A stretch of 46,388 bases of DNA from DATARH01 sp035534855 (GCA_035534855.1 DATLRD010000003.1:1-46388), one strand, 5' to 3'; counted from the first letter of the stretch, positions 33,190 through 41,326 are shown. Notes: generated by a model not told the origin, from the letters alone. Translations and numbers: made by a program.

Positions 33190-34173
33190 ATGGCCAAGCT
33201 CGTCCTGGGGATCGGCACCTCGCACACGCCAATGCTGAATGCGCCGCCGACCGACTGGCCGCGCTTTATCGAACGCGACACCCAGCGCACCAACCTGCTC
33301 GACACCGACGGCAACCCTACGACCTACGAGGCGCAGCTGGGCCGCGCGCCCGCCGACATCGCGGCGCAGATCGCGCCTGAGCGGATGGCGGTGCGGCACG
33401 CCTCGGTCGAGGCGGCGATGTCGCGGCTCGGTGATGACCTGCGCGCGGCGCGGCTCGATTGCCTGATCATCATCGGTGACGACCAGGACGAGCTGTACCA
33501 TCCCGAAAATATGCCCGGCATCCTCGTCTATTACGGCGACACGATCCGCAACATGCCACTGGCGCCGGTGGCGGACCCGACCTGGGGCTGGCGGGCGAGC
33601 GCGCGCTGGCACGAGGAAAAGGAGCCGCGCGACTATCCGGTCGATGCCCGGCTGGCGCGGTATCTGATCGACGCGCTAATCGACGAAGAGTTCGACCTTG
33701 CCGCCTCGCGCGGTGTGCCCGACGGCGAAGGCGAGGGGCACGCGGTCGGCTTTGTCCACAAGCGCATCATGAAGGAGGTGGTGCCGATCGTGCCGGTCTG
33801 CGTCAACACCTACTACCCGCCCAACCAGCCGACGCCACGGCGCTGCTATCGCCTGGGCCAGGCGATCCGCCGTGCCGTCGAGAGCTATCCGCGCGACATC
33901 CGCGTCGGCATCGCCGGCTCTGGCGGCCTCAGCCATTTCGTCGTAGACGAAGCGCTCGACCGCGGCTTTCTCGACATGCTGCGGCGCAAGGATCCCGACG
34001 CGATCCAGAACCTGCCGCGCGCGCGGCTCAATTCCGGCAGCTCGGAGATCCGCAACTGGATCTGCGTCGCCGGCGCGGTCGAGCACCTGTCGCTCGAATG
34101 GTCGCATTACGAGCCGGGCTACCGCACCCCGGCCGGCACCGGAACCGGCCTCGGTTTCGCCCTCTGGTCATAA
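33190..34173 (+). CDS. LigB-type (class III) extradiol ring-cleavage dioxygenase
   Basis: A 327-residue protein of the LigB superfamily, which opens catechol- or protocatechuate-type rings next to the hydroxyls using Fe(II). Landmarks are His12 in LGIGTSHTPML, the strand CLIIIGDDQDELYHPEN (His104), VGFVHKRI and the C-terminal GIAGSGGLSHFVVDE (His249). No separate small LigA-like gene is next to it. It is 11 bases upstream of the Rieske oxygenase gene, so the pair is surely co-transcribed: ring hydroxylation followed by ring opening. The substrate is not readable. Confidence 0.85.
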   Translation: MAKLVLGIGTSHTPMLNAPPTDWPRFIERDTQRTNLLDTDGNPTTYEAQLGRAPADIAAQIAPERMAVRHASVEAAMSRLGDDLRAARLDCLIIIGDDQDELYHPENMPGILVYYGDTIRNMPLAPVADPTWGWRASARWHEEKEPRDYPVDARLARYLIDALIDEEFDLAASRGVPDGEGEGHAVGFVHKRIMKEVVPIVPVCVNTYYPPNQPTPRRCYRLGQAIRRAVESYPRDIRVGIAGSGGLSHFVVDEALDRGFLDMLRRKDPDAIQNLPRARLNSGSSEIRNWICVAGAVEHLSLEWSHYEPGYRTPAGTGTGLGFALWS

Positions 34174-34184
34174 AGGGATAAGAG

Positions 34185-35495
34185 ATGCGCAAGAAAGACA
34201 GCGACGATCTGGTACGCGTCGGCCCCGGCACCACGATGGGCAAGTTGATGCGGCAGTACTGGCTGCCGGCGGCGATGTCGTCCGAATTGAAGGCCGATGG
34301 CGAACCCGTGCGCCTGATGCTGCTGGGCGAGCCGCTGATCGCGTTCCGCGACAGCATCGGCCGGGTCGGGGTGATGGACCACAAATGCCCGCACCGCTGC
34401 GCCTCGCTGTTTCTCGGCCGCAACGAGGAAGGTGGGCTGCGCTGCGTCTATCACGGCTGGAAGTTCGACGTTGACGGCAATTGCGTCGACATGCCGAGCG
34501 TGCCGTCGGACCGCGACTTCAAGCATCTGGTTCATGCCAAGGCGTACAAGGCGGTCGAGCGCAACGGCCTTATCTGGGTGTATATGGGCGAGCGCAAGGA
34601 GGCGCCGCCGCTGCCGCAGATCGAGGCGACGCTATTGCCGGAAGCGGAAGTGACGATCAACTTCGTGCAGCGCGAATGCAACTGGCTGCAGGCGCTTGAG
34701 GGCGATATCGACACCTGCCATTTCGGCTTTCTGCACGCCGGCAGTATCAGTCCCGATATCGTGCCCGATGACAGCCTCTTCAAATATACCGTCACCGACC
34801 GCGCGCCCGATTATCACGTCACCGACACCGAAGTCGGTACGATGTATGCCGCCTATCGCGACGCTGACCCGGGCGAGACCTATTGGCGGTTTGCCAATTT
34901 CATGCTGCCATTCTGGACCCAGACGCCGCAGGGCAAATTTACCGAGCATCTGCACAACCGCGCCTGGGTGCCGATGGACGACCACCACACGATGTTCGTC
35001 AGCCTGACGTGGAAGCGGCACCCGCCCTCGCTCGGACCCGACAAGAGCGGCAACATGATGCCGGGGTTCAGCCGGGTGTTCGAATACCTGCCCAACACCA
35101 CCGACTGGTATGGCCGCTGGCGGCTGACCCGCAACCCGGCCAACGATTGGCTGATCGACCGCGAGTCGCAGGCGCGCGGCGGCAACTACACCGGCATCAA
35201 CGGCATTCACGCCCAGGATCAGGCGGTCACCGAAAGCATGGGGCCGATCACCAACCATCTGTGGGAGCATCTCGGCCCCAGCGACATGATGATCATGCGC
35301 ACCCGACGCCGGCTGTTGCAGGTGGCGCGGGCGCTGGCGAAAGACGGCACAGTGCCGCCCGGCGTCGACGATCCCGAGCGGATGTATGCGGTGCGTAGCG
35401 GCGATTTCGTCACCGAGGGCAGGCTCGATTGGCGCCGCGCCTATGACCGCCAGATGCAGGTCTCGGTACGGCCGCTGCAGCAGGCAGCGGAGTGA
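34185..35495 (+). CDS. Rieske aromatic ring-hydroxylating oxygenase, large subunit
   Basis: A 436-residue oxygenase. The [2Fe-2S] Rieske centre has Cys68/His70 (HKCPHR) and Cys87/His90 (CVYHGW). The mononuclear iron site shows Asp176, His179 and His184 in EGDIDTCHFGFLH. The layout matches the phthalate 4,5-dioxygenase/vanillate-demethylase branch, whose members have a single oxygenase subunit and a separate reductase. No reductase or ferredoxin gene is in the window, so electrons must come from another locus. It sits between the extradiol gene (11 bases upstream) and the GNAT gene, which starts inside its stop codon (GTGA). Confidence 0.9.
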   Translation: MRKKDSDDLVRVGPGTTMGKLMRQYWLPAAMSSELKADGEPVRLMLLGEPLIAFRDSIGRVGVMDHKCPHRCASLFLGRNEEGGLRCVYHGWKFDVDGNCVDMPSVPSDRDFKHLVHAKAYKAVERNGLIWVYMGERKEAPPLPQIEATLLPEAEVTINFVQRECNWLQALEGDIDTCHFGFLHAGSISPDIVPDDSLFKYTVTDRAPDYHVTDTEVGTMYAAYRDADPGETYWRFANFMLPFWTQTPQGKFTEHLHNRAWVPMDDHHTMFVSLTWKRHPPSLGPDKSGNMMPGFSRVFEYLPNTTDWYGRWRLTRNPANDWLIDRESQARGGNYTGINGIHAQDQAVTESMGPITNHLWEHLGPSDMMIMRTRRRLLQVARALAKDGTVPPGVDDPERMYAVRSGDFVTEGRLDWRRAYDRQMQVSVRPLQQAAE

Positions 35496-35959
35496 GCGCG
35501 ACGCCGGTTTCGATCGCCGAAGAGCGGCCCGACCAGGGCGAGGCGATCGCGCTCTTGCGTCAGTCCGACGCGTTCGTGATCAGCCTCTACCCGGCGGACT
35601 ACCGCAAGCAGGTCGATCTGCCGGCGCTGCTCGCCGACAATGTCCACTTCTTTGTCGCGCGTCGCGACGGCGCGGCGATCGGTTGTATGGCGCTGGTGCG
35701 CACCGGCCCCGACAAGGGCGAGTTGGAGCGCTGCTTCGTCACCGAGGCGGTGCGCGGCCAGGGTGTCGGTTTCGCACTGTTGGCCGCCGCCGAGGCGGCG
35801 GCGCGGCAGGAAAAGATGCGGATCATCCGGCTCGAAACCGGGATCCTCAACCATGCCGCGTTGCGCCTATACCGCGGCAACGGATACCGCGACCGCGGCC
35901 CGTTCGGCGATTATCCCGATGACGGCGTCAGCGTGTTTCTGGAAAAGACTCTGGATTGA
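35492..35959 (+). CDS. GNAT family N-acetyltransferase
   Basis: A 155-residue acetyl-CoA-dependent transferase. The acetyl-CoA loop is RCFVTEAVRGQGVGFALL, and the later IRLETGILNHAALRLYRGNG with GYRDRGPFGDY is typical of small GNAT enzymes. It starts with GTG at 35492, overlapping the stop of the Rieske oxygenase (GTGA), so translation is coupled and the product is likely needed with the oxygenase. It might detoxify or modify an amine substrate or intermediate; the acceptor is unknown. Its stop is 6 bases from that of the convergent TfdA-like gene. Confidence 0.88.
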   Translation: MSATPVSIAEERPDQGEAIALLRQSDAFVISLYPADYRKQVDLPALLADNVHFFVARRDGAAIGCMALVRTGPDKGELERCFVTEAVRGQGVGFALLAAAEAAARQEKMRIIRLETGILNHAALRLYRGNGYRDRGPFGDYPDDGVSVFLEKTLD

Positions 35960-35965
35960 TCCGGC

Positions 35966-36868
35966 TCAGGCGACCCAAGCCAGCCCTTCGTTGACCGCGT
36001 CGAGGTCGCGGGTCGTGGTACGGCGCAATTCGCGGCGCTGGGCCATGTCGTAGGGACGGCCGCGGTGCACGGTGCAGCGGTTGTCCCAGATCACCAGATC
36101 GCCGACCTGCCATTCGTGGCGATAGATGAATTGCCGCTGCGTCGCGTGCTCCAGCAAGTCCAGGAGGAACATGCGGCCTTCCGGCACCGGCCAGCCGAGG
36201 ATGCGGTTGGCGTGCGAGCCGACGAACAGGCTTTTGCGCCCGGAGCCGGGGTGGGTGCGCACGATCTTCCAGCGCACCGGCGGCATCCCGTGCTTCTGCT
36301 CGTCGGTCCAGTCTTCGTCGCCGAGCCAGATGCGCGAATAGAGCGCGAAATGCTCGGCAACCAGTTCTTCGAGCCTGGCCTTCATCGCATCGTTGAGCGC
36401 GTCATAGGCGGCGCGCATGTCGGCAAATTCGGTCTCGCCGGCGCCGAGCACGCTGGGCCCGGGCAGGATCACCGCCGACAGCATCGAATACTTGCCCGGC
36501 ACCGCCTGAAACGAACTGTCGCTGTGCCACAGCTGATTGGCGAGCGCGCCGGCGATCCGCTTGTCGCCCGACGGCGCGATCGAGCCGTCGCGGGTGACGT
36601 TTGAGATGTCGATCAGCTCCGCGTAGTCGAGCCGCCCCTTGGTCTTGGAGAGCTTGGCGAGGCCGATATCGAGCGTGCCGAACGCCGAGCTGAACGCGAT
36701 CTGTTCATCCTGCGTCAGCGCCTGGCCGCGAAACACCAGCACGGCGTACTGGTCCATCGCCCGGTCGATCGCCGCGACGAGCGCCGGGCCCGGCGCCTGG
36801 CGCAGGTCGACGCCGCCAGCCTCGGCGGCAAACAGCGGGTGGAGCGGGCGGATATCGAGGGTCATCAT
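35966..36868 (-). CDS. TauD/TfdA family dioxygenase (copy 2 of a related pair)
   Basis: A 300-residue Fe(II)/2-oxoglutarate dioxygenase with His115-x-Asp117 (LWHSDSSF) and His268 (NRCTVHRGRPYD), and arginines in QRRELRR. It shares long blocks with the gene at 32244: YAVLVFR, GETEFADMRAAYDAL, RTHxGSGRK, LLEHATQR and the PYD-xx-QRR end. It differs around residues 130-190, where the substrate would sit. The start is ATG 36868; an ATG directly after it is equally possible. It begins 11 bases after the MmgE/PrpD stop, so the two form an operon running against the LigB/Rieske/GNAT cassette. Confidence 0.88.
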   Translation of the reverse strand: MMTLDIRPLHPLFAAEAGGVDLRQAPGPALVAAIDRAMDQYAVLVFRGQALTQDEQIAFSSAFGTLDIGLAKLSKTKGRLDYAELIDISNVTRDGSIAPSGDKRIAGALANQLWHSDSSFQAVPGKYSMLSAVILPGPSVLGAGETEFADMRAAYDALNDAMKARLEELVAEHFALYSRIWLGDEDWTDEQKHGMPPVRWKIVRTHPGSGRKSLFVGSHANRILGWPVPEGRMFLLDLLEHATQRQFIYRHEWQVGDLVIWDNRCTVHRGRPYDMAQRRELRRTTTRDLDAVNEGLAWVA

Positions 36869-36879
36869 CTGGCCTCGGA

Positions 36880-38268
36880 TCAAGCCCGCGCCGCCCGCAG
36901 TACCGGCGGCGGCACGGCGATTGCTGCGGTGACATCGCGCAGGCTCGGGGCCTCGTCGAGCGTCAGCAGGATGCGTTCGAGCCGGGCGACCGCGTCGGCC
37001 GGCAGCGCGCGGGCGGCGCAATTGGCGAATTTCGCGGCAAGCGCCGCCGGCGGCAACGGGTTGTCGGGGCCACGGCCGAGCGCGGCGCCGATCGTCTCGC
37101 GGGCGACGCGGCCATCGTCATAGGTCACGCGAATTTCGGCGCCGAGCGCCTCGGCGCTGTCGGGCGCCATTTGGGGGTGGGGCGCGGCGTGGATATTGCG
37201 CATCAGCGCGCGGCTCGCCGGGTCGCGCCAGTTGTCGTCCTCGAAATCCTCGAGCACGATCTGCCCGGCGAGCGCGGCGCGCGCCAAGCAGTATTGCACG
37301 CTGAACTTGGCGTCGAGCCCGGATTGCGGATCGGGCCGGTCGGTGTGGGCCAGCCGGCGCGGGTGGGTCCACGAATCGATGCGGACGACATGGTCGAGCG
37401 GCAGCCCGTCGCGCTCACGCAATACCAGCAGGGCATCGACCGCCGGGTGCGTGCTGCCGCAGCACGGGTGCTGTTTGACGCCGATCCCGGGGCGGACGAT
37501 GTCGTAGGGCCGGCCCCAATCGGCCGTGATCTTTGCCGCGTCGAAATTTCCGGCGCCGTTATACACCATCAGGAAACCCTGCTTGTGTTCGAGCGCGCCG
37601 GGGTTGGCGGTGAACCCGCCGGCCGCCAGTTGCGCGGCGAACAGCCCGTCACGCGCCGTGTGGCCGACATGCAGCGGCTTGGTCATCGTGCCGAAATTGG
37701 CCTTGATGCCGCTGGCGAACGAGGCGGCGATCGCCAGCGCCTGTGCGGTCTGCGCCGGGTCGAGCCGCATCAGGTGGCAGCATGCGGCGGCGGCGCCGAA
37801 TACGCCGAGCGTCGCGGTCGGGTGCCAGCCCTTTTCGTAATGGTGGAAATGCACGCCGCGGGCGATCCGCGTCTCGGTCTCGAACCCGGCGACAAAGGCG
37901 GCGATGAAATCGCGGCCGGTCGAATCGCGGGTCTCGGCCAGCGCAAACAGCGCCGGCAGGATCGGCGCCGACGGGTGCCCGCCGAGCGAATTGCTGACAT
38001 CGTCGAAATCGAGCGCGTGCGCGGCGGTGCCGTTGATCAGCGCGGCATCGAGCGCCGGCACCCGGCGGTCGCTGCCGAACACGAGGCAATCGCCGTGGCC
38101 GCTGCCAAGCGTTTGCGCGACGATGCGGGCGCACGGTTCGGCCGCGCCGGCGAGCGTCACCCCGACCGTGTCGAACACCCCCAGCCGGGCGGCGCGCACC
38201 GCCTCGTCGGGCAGATCGTCAAAGCGGATCGCGGCGATGTTCGCGGCGATCTGGTTGAGCAGTGTCAT
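36880..38268 (-). CDS. MmgE/PrpD family protein
   Basis: A 462-residue cytosolic protein of the MmgE/PrpD fold, whose best-known members dehydrate 2-methylcitrate; relatives include cis-aconitate decarboxylase. Visible features are NGTAAHALDFDDVSNSLGGH (active-site loop), GFETETRIARGVHFHHYEKG, WHPTATLGVFGAAAACCHLM and GIGVKQHPCCGSTHPAVDAL. The ATG at 38268 gives the family-typical start; the open frame continues to 38361 without conserved residues. It is followed 11 bases later by the TfdA-like gene. No prpB/prpC partners are near, so methylcitrate is unlikely to be the substrate; an isomerase, dehydratase or decarboxylase in the local catabolic block is more plausible. Confidence 0.9.
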   Translation of the reverse strand: MTLLNQIAANIAAIRFDDLPDEAVRAARLGVFDTVGVTLAGAAEPCARIVAQTLGSGHGDCLVFGSDRRVPALDAALINGTAAHALDFDDVSNSLGGHPSAPILPALFALAETRDSTGRDFIAAFVAGFETETRIARGVHFHHYEKGWHPTATLGVFGAAAACCHLMRLDPAQTAQALAIAASFASGIKANFGTMTKPLHVGHTARDGLFAAQLAAGGFTANPGALEHKQGFLMVYNGAGNFDAAKITADWGRPYDIVRPGIGVKQHPCCGSTHPAVDALLVLRERDGLPLDHVVRIDSWTHPRRLAHTDRPDPQSGLDAKFSVQYCLARAALAGQIVLEDFEDDNWRDPASRALMRNIHAAPHPQMAPDSAEALGAEIRVTYDDGRVARETIGAALGRGPDNPLPPAALAAKFANCAARALPADAVARLERILLTLDEAPSLRDVTAAIAVPPPVLRAARA

Positions 38269-38314
38269 CGTCTCCGACTTTCCGGCATCGGCGCTCGCGG
38301 CCGGCGATGCGCCG

Positions 38315-38587
38315 TTAATCACCGTCCTTGCGGACCAGCCGGTTGACCAGCACCGGGCCAAGGCGGACCAGCATCAGGTACGAGCGGCCGCGATTGGCGC
38401 CCGACACCTCCTCGCGATAGGCATAAGCATCGCGGATCGGCTCCCAGCCGAACCACACGACGCCGGACAGGGCCAGCAGCATGATCCCGAACGGGTTGAG
38501 CGGGCCGCCCTGCGTCGACCCGCTGCCGAAAAATCCGATCCCGGCCACCAGCAGCAATACCGCGGTCCAGAAAATCCTGGCGATCAT
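38315..38587 (-). CDS. Small membrane protein, unknown function
   Basis: A 90-residue protein with two hydrophobic segments (about residues 4-20, IFWTAVLLLVAGIGFFG, and 33-48, PFGIMLLALSGVVWFGW) and a basic C-terminal tail ending RLVRKDGD. A GAGG site six bases before ATG 38587 supports translation. I do not recognise a family. It lies between the thiolase and MmgE/PrpD genes on the same strand (46 bases before the latter), and a hairpin separates it from the thiolase. Confidence 0.65.
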   Translation of the reverse strand: MIARIFWTAVLLLVAGIGFFGSGSTQGGPLNPFGIMLLALSGVVWFGWEPIRDAYAYREEVSGANRGRSYLMLVRLGPVLVNRLVRKDGD

Positions 38588-38605
38588 TGCGCGCCTCGGA
38601 ATCAT

Positions 38606-38631
38606 GTTGTTTGGCCGCATGCGGCAACAAC
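38606..38631 (-). terminator. Hairpin after the thiolase gene
   Basis: GTTGTT (38606-38611) pairs with AACAAC (38626-38631), and inside it CCGCATGCGG (38615-38624) is a perfect palindrome. Located 37 bases downstream of the thiolase stop on its strand. The stem is interrupted and no T-run is seen, so terminator activity is uncertain. Confidence 0.35.
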
Positions 38632-38667
38632 CATGCCGATTGTCCAGCTTTTGGGCAGCCGTGGCAA

Positions 38668-39870
38668 CTACGCCACTTCGAACAGCCCGGCTGCCCCCAT
38701 TCCGCCGCCCACGCACATCGTGCAGATCACGAGCTTCGCACCGCGCCGCTTGCCCTCGATCAGTGCGTGCCCGACCATCCGCGCCCCCGACATGCCGTAG
38801 GGGTGGCCGATCGAGATCGCACCGCCGTCGACGTTGAGCCGGTCGTGCGGAATGCCGAGCCGGTCGCGGCAATAGATCACCTGGCAGGCGAACGCCTCGT
38901 TCAATTCCCACAGGTCGATGTCGTCGATCTTGAGGCCGTGCGTCGCCAGCAATTTGGGCACCGCGAAAACCGGGCCGATCCCCATCTCGTCGGGCCCGCA
39001 GCCGGCGACCGCGATGCCGCGATAGATGCCGAGCGGGGCAAGGCCACGGCGCTCGGCCTCCTTCTCCTCCATCAGCACGGCGGCCGAGGCGCCGTCGGAC
39101 AGTTGCGAGGCGTTGCCGGCGGTGATGAAGCGGCCTTCCTTGATGCGCAGCCCGTCCTTGAACACCGGCTTCAGCGCCGCGAGGCCTTCGAGGTTGGTGT
39201 CAGGGCGGTTGCCTTCGTCCTTGCCCAGCGCCACCGCCTTCGGCGCGGTCTCGCCGGTGTTGCGGTCGGTGACCAGCATCGTCGAGGGCAGCGCGACGAT
39301 CTCGTCGTCGAACCGCCCGGCCTGCTGCGCCGCCGCGGTGCGCTGCTGCGAGCGCAGCGCGTATTCGTCCTGCGCCTCGCGCGAGATGCCATAGCGCTCG
39401 GCGACGGTCTCGGCGGTTTCGATCATCGTCATGTAGATCGCCGGCGCCATTGCGACGAGGCCGGGGTCCTGGGCGCGATAGCGGTTCATGTGCTCGTTCT
39501 GCACCAGCGAGATCGATTCGACCCCGCCGCCGACCGCGACCTGCATCCCATCGTGCATGATCTCCTTGGCGGCGGTGGCGATCGCCATCATCCCCGATGA
39601 GCACTGGCGGTCGATCGACATCGCCGCGACCGTGTCGGGCAGTCCGGCGCGCAAGGCGCTCTGGCGGGCGACGTTGGATCCCTGGCTGCCCTGCTGCAGC
39701 GCCGCGCCGATGATCACATCGTCGATCTCGCCGGGGTCGACCTGGGCACGCTTGACCGCCTCGGCGATCGCGTGCCCGGCCAGCGTCTGCGCCTGGGTGT
39801 CGTTGAAGGCACCGCGATAGGCCCGGCCGATCGGCGTGCGCGCGGTGGAGACGATGACGGCGCGGCGCAT
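38668..39870 (-). CDS. Thiolase family acetyl-CoA acyltransferase
   Basis: A 400-residue thiolase. The nucleophile is Cys90 in DRQCSSG, and the other catalytic residues are His356 (SIGHPYG) and Cys386 (TMCVGGG). NEAF is also present. The start has an excellent GGAGGAA site before ATG 39870. The family either cleaves 3-ketoacyl-CoA in fatty-acid or aromatic-ring degradation or condenses acetyl-CoA; the sequence resembles degradative acyltransferases. With no other beta-oxidation genes beside it, it may supply the last step of the local pathway (release of acetyl-CoA), which is inference. Confidence 0.92.
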   Translation of the reverse strand: MRRAVIVSTARTPIGRAYRGAFNDTQAQTLAGHAIAEAVKRAQVDPGEIDDVIIGAALQQGSQGSNVARQSALRAGLPDTVAAMSIDRQCSSGMMAIATAAKEIMHDGMQVAVGGGVESISLVQNEHMNRYRAQDPGLVAMAPAIYMTMIETAETVAERYGISREAQDEYALRSQQRTAAAQQAGRFDDEIVALPSTMLVTDRNTGETAPKAVALGKDEGNRPDTNLEGLAALKPVFKDGLRIKEGRFITAGNASQLSDGASAAVLMEEKEAERRGLAPLGIYRGIAVAGCGPDEMGIGPVFAVPKLLATHGLKIDDIDLWELNEAFACQVIYCRDRLGIPHDRLNVDGGAISIGHPYGMSGARMVGHALIEGKRRGAKLVICTMCVGGGMGAAGLFEVA

Positions 39871-39969
39871 GGGCGTTCCTCCTGCAGATTCTCGCCGAGC
39901 TTACCCGGGCGAGCCTGGGCTGGCAAAGGGCGCGACGGCCGCTGCGGTCGAGCCAAAAAGCGCGCCTTG

Positions 39970-40131
39970 TTATTCAGCCGCCGCCTGCCGCTCGTCGGCG
40001 GGGATGATCGACAGGATCAGCGTTCCTTTGGTCGAGGCATGCTGGATATCGTATCCGACCGGCACACCATCCTCGCCAAGATCGAGCATGACGTCCGTCT
40101 CGATCTCACGGGTACGCTGGGCCGCCCTCAT
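39970..40131 (-). pseudogene. 5'-truncated DUF2283 protein
   Basis: The 53-codon frame (MRAAQRTREIETDVMLDLGE onward, ending PADERQAAAE) matches only the second half of DUF2283 proteins. The usual first half, with the Tyr-Asp-x2-Ala-Asp strand, is missing. Upstream of its ATG lie 16 bases and then the 3' end of the tRNA-Val gene, so the front of the gene has been lost at the tRNA. No ribosome site is seen. Probably a remnant, although a short product cannot be excluded. Confidence 0.55.
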
Positions 40132-40147
40132 CCAATTGCCCGGCCGG

Positions 40148-40222
40148 TGGTGGGCGCGGTAGGGATTGAACCTACGACCCCACCCGTGTGAAGGGTGTGC
40201 TCTCCCGCTGAGCTACGCGCCC
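40148..40222 (-). tRNA. tRNA-Val (anticodon CAC)
   Basis: All four arms fold: acceptor GGGCGCG / CGCGCCC, D-stem GCTC / GAGC, anticodon stem CACCC / GGGTG with loop TTCACAC (anticodon CAC, reading GUG), T-stem GTAGG / CCTAC with loop TTCAATC. The discriminator is A, and the 3' CCA is encoded in the DNA (40148-40150). The gene sits at the edge of a stretch of gene remnants, a usual place for integration. Confidence 0.95.
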
Positions 40223-40412
40223 GGCCTGTTTCCCCGCAGTTCCGGCGTTTCTGCGGCTTGTGCGACCCCGACCGAGTCCGCATTTGAGCCCAGCAGGACT
40301 CCACAATGCGGTTCATCAAGATGGTCCTCATGAAGAGTGGGTTACAATTAGTCAAGGGACAATATCGCTCACGCCGGTTGCCGTGGTGGGCTGCCGAAAA
40401 CGACGGCGGAAT

Positions 40413-40770
40413 TCATGCTGCCGCGACCTGCGGCAGGTGGTCGAAATAGGCGCGATCCGGCGTGCGAGCGTCAAGGCTCGAATGCGGGCACCTGCGGTTG
40501 GTAGAAGTCCAGATATCGGCCGATCGAAGCGCATGCTTCGCCGACACAATCATAGGCCCGCAGATACACTTCCTCGTATTTGACCGAGCGCCAAAGCCGC
40601 TCGACGAAGACGTTGTCGCGCCACGCGCCCCTGCCATCCATGCTGATCGCGATAGCGTTGTCGAGCAGCAGGCCGGTAAAGTCGACGCTGGTAAATTGGC
40701 TGCCCTGGTCGGTATTGAAAATCTCGGACCTGCCGTGCCGGCGCAAATATTCGATGAATTTCCTGATCAA
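40413..40770 (-). pseudogene. IS3-family transposase (OrfB, integrase core) remnant
   Basis: The last third of an IS3-type transposase. The first frame reads HGRSEIFNTDQGSQFTSVDF and FVERLWRSVKYEEVYLRAY (DDE core with the second Asp and the Glu region). At 40500-40501 one extra base shifts the frame; the usual end then continues as CPHSSLDARTPDRAYFDHLP to a stop at 40413. Upstream of 40770 the similarity stops and an in-frame TAG appears. The front half, OrfA and recognisable terminal repeats are gone, so the element is dead. Confidence 0.85.
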
Positions 40771-40984
40771 CCTCCTCTATCACCTCGGCACCGTCGGCAT
40801 TCTGTTTTTTCGGAGGCTGGTTCGTGATGCGGGCCGAACCGAAATCGGCACCGTCGTCGCCTTTATCTCTGGGTTGAGATCCGGCCGAAATTGTCAAGAC
40901 TGCATCCTCGCGCTGACGGGAACTACCGCACCGCCGGGCGGTTAGAGATGGGACATCGCCTTTTCCGCAAGCGGGAGGATCGCC
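40771..40984. other. Intergenic stretch with nothing recognisable
   Basis: Between the transposase remnant and the small basic protein gene. Open frames exist on the minus strand, but I see no conserved motif or start site that supports a gene. The AGCGGGAGGATCGCC just before 40985 is the ribosome site of the next gene. Confidence 0.4.
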
Positions 40985-41308
40985 ATGCCGCGCGGCGACA
41001 AATCGAAATACACCGACAAGCAGGAACGGATGGCCGACCATATTGCCGAAGGTTACGAGGAACGCGGCGTTTCGGAGAAGGAAGCCGAACGGCGCGCCTG
41101 GGCCACGGTCAACAAGGAAACCGGCGGTGGCAAAAAAAGCGGCTCGGGACGCGGCCACCCGGTGAGCCATGCGTCCTCGCGCAAGGGGGGCAGGATCGGC
41201 GGAAAGGCGTCGGCTTCGCGCTCGGCGGCCGAACGCTCGGCCTCGGCCGAGAAAGCCGCCGCGACCCGCAAGCGTAATGCCAAGGAGCGGGCTCACGCGC
41301 ACGGCTAG
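40985..41308 (+). CDS. Small basic 'plasmid stabilization' type protein
   Basis: A 107-residue, very basic, glycine/serine/alanine-rich protein. The N-terminus KYTDKQERMADHIAEGYEER followed by GVSEKEAERRAWATVNKETG is a conserved block of a family often labelled 'plasmid stabilization protein' on weak grounds. The tail (SGRGHPVSHASSRKGGRIGG, then Ala/Lys/Arg repeats) is probably disordered and may bind nucleic acid. A GGGAGG site precedes ATG 40985. It is more likely a stress- or DNA-associated small protein than a partition factor, but its role is unknown. Confidence 0.7.
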   Translation: MPRGDKSKYTDKQERMADHIAEGYEERGVSEKEAERRAWATVNKETGGGKKSGSGRGHPVSHASSRKGGRIGGKASASRSAAERSASAEKAAATRKRNAKERAHAHG

Positions 41309-41326
41309 GCCAAGGCGGTGCAATCG

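Noticed and set aside
36880..38268. MmgE/PrpD gene as true 2-methylcitrate dehydratase (prpD)
   Set aside because: No prpB, prpC or regulator nearby; the neighbours are oxygenases, so the symbol is not justified.
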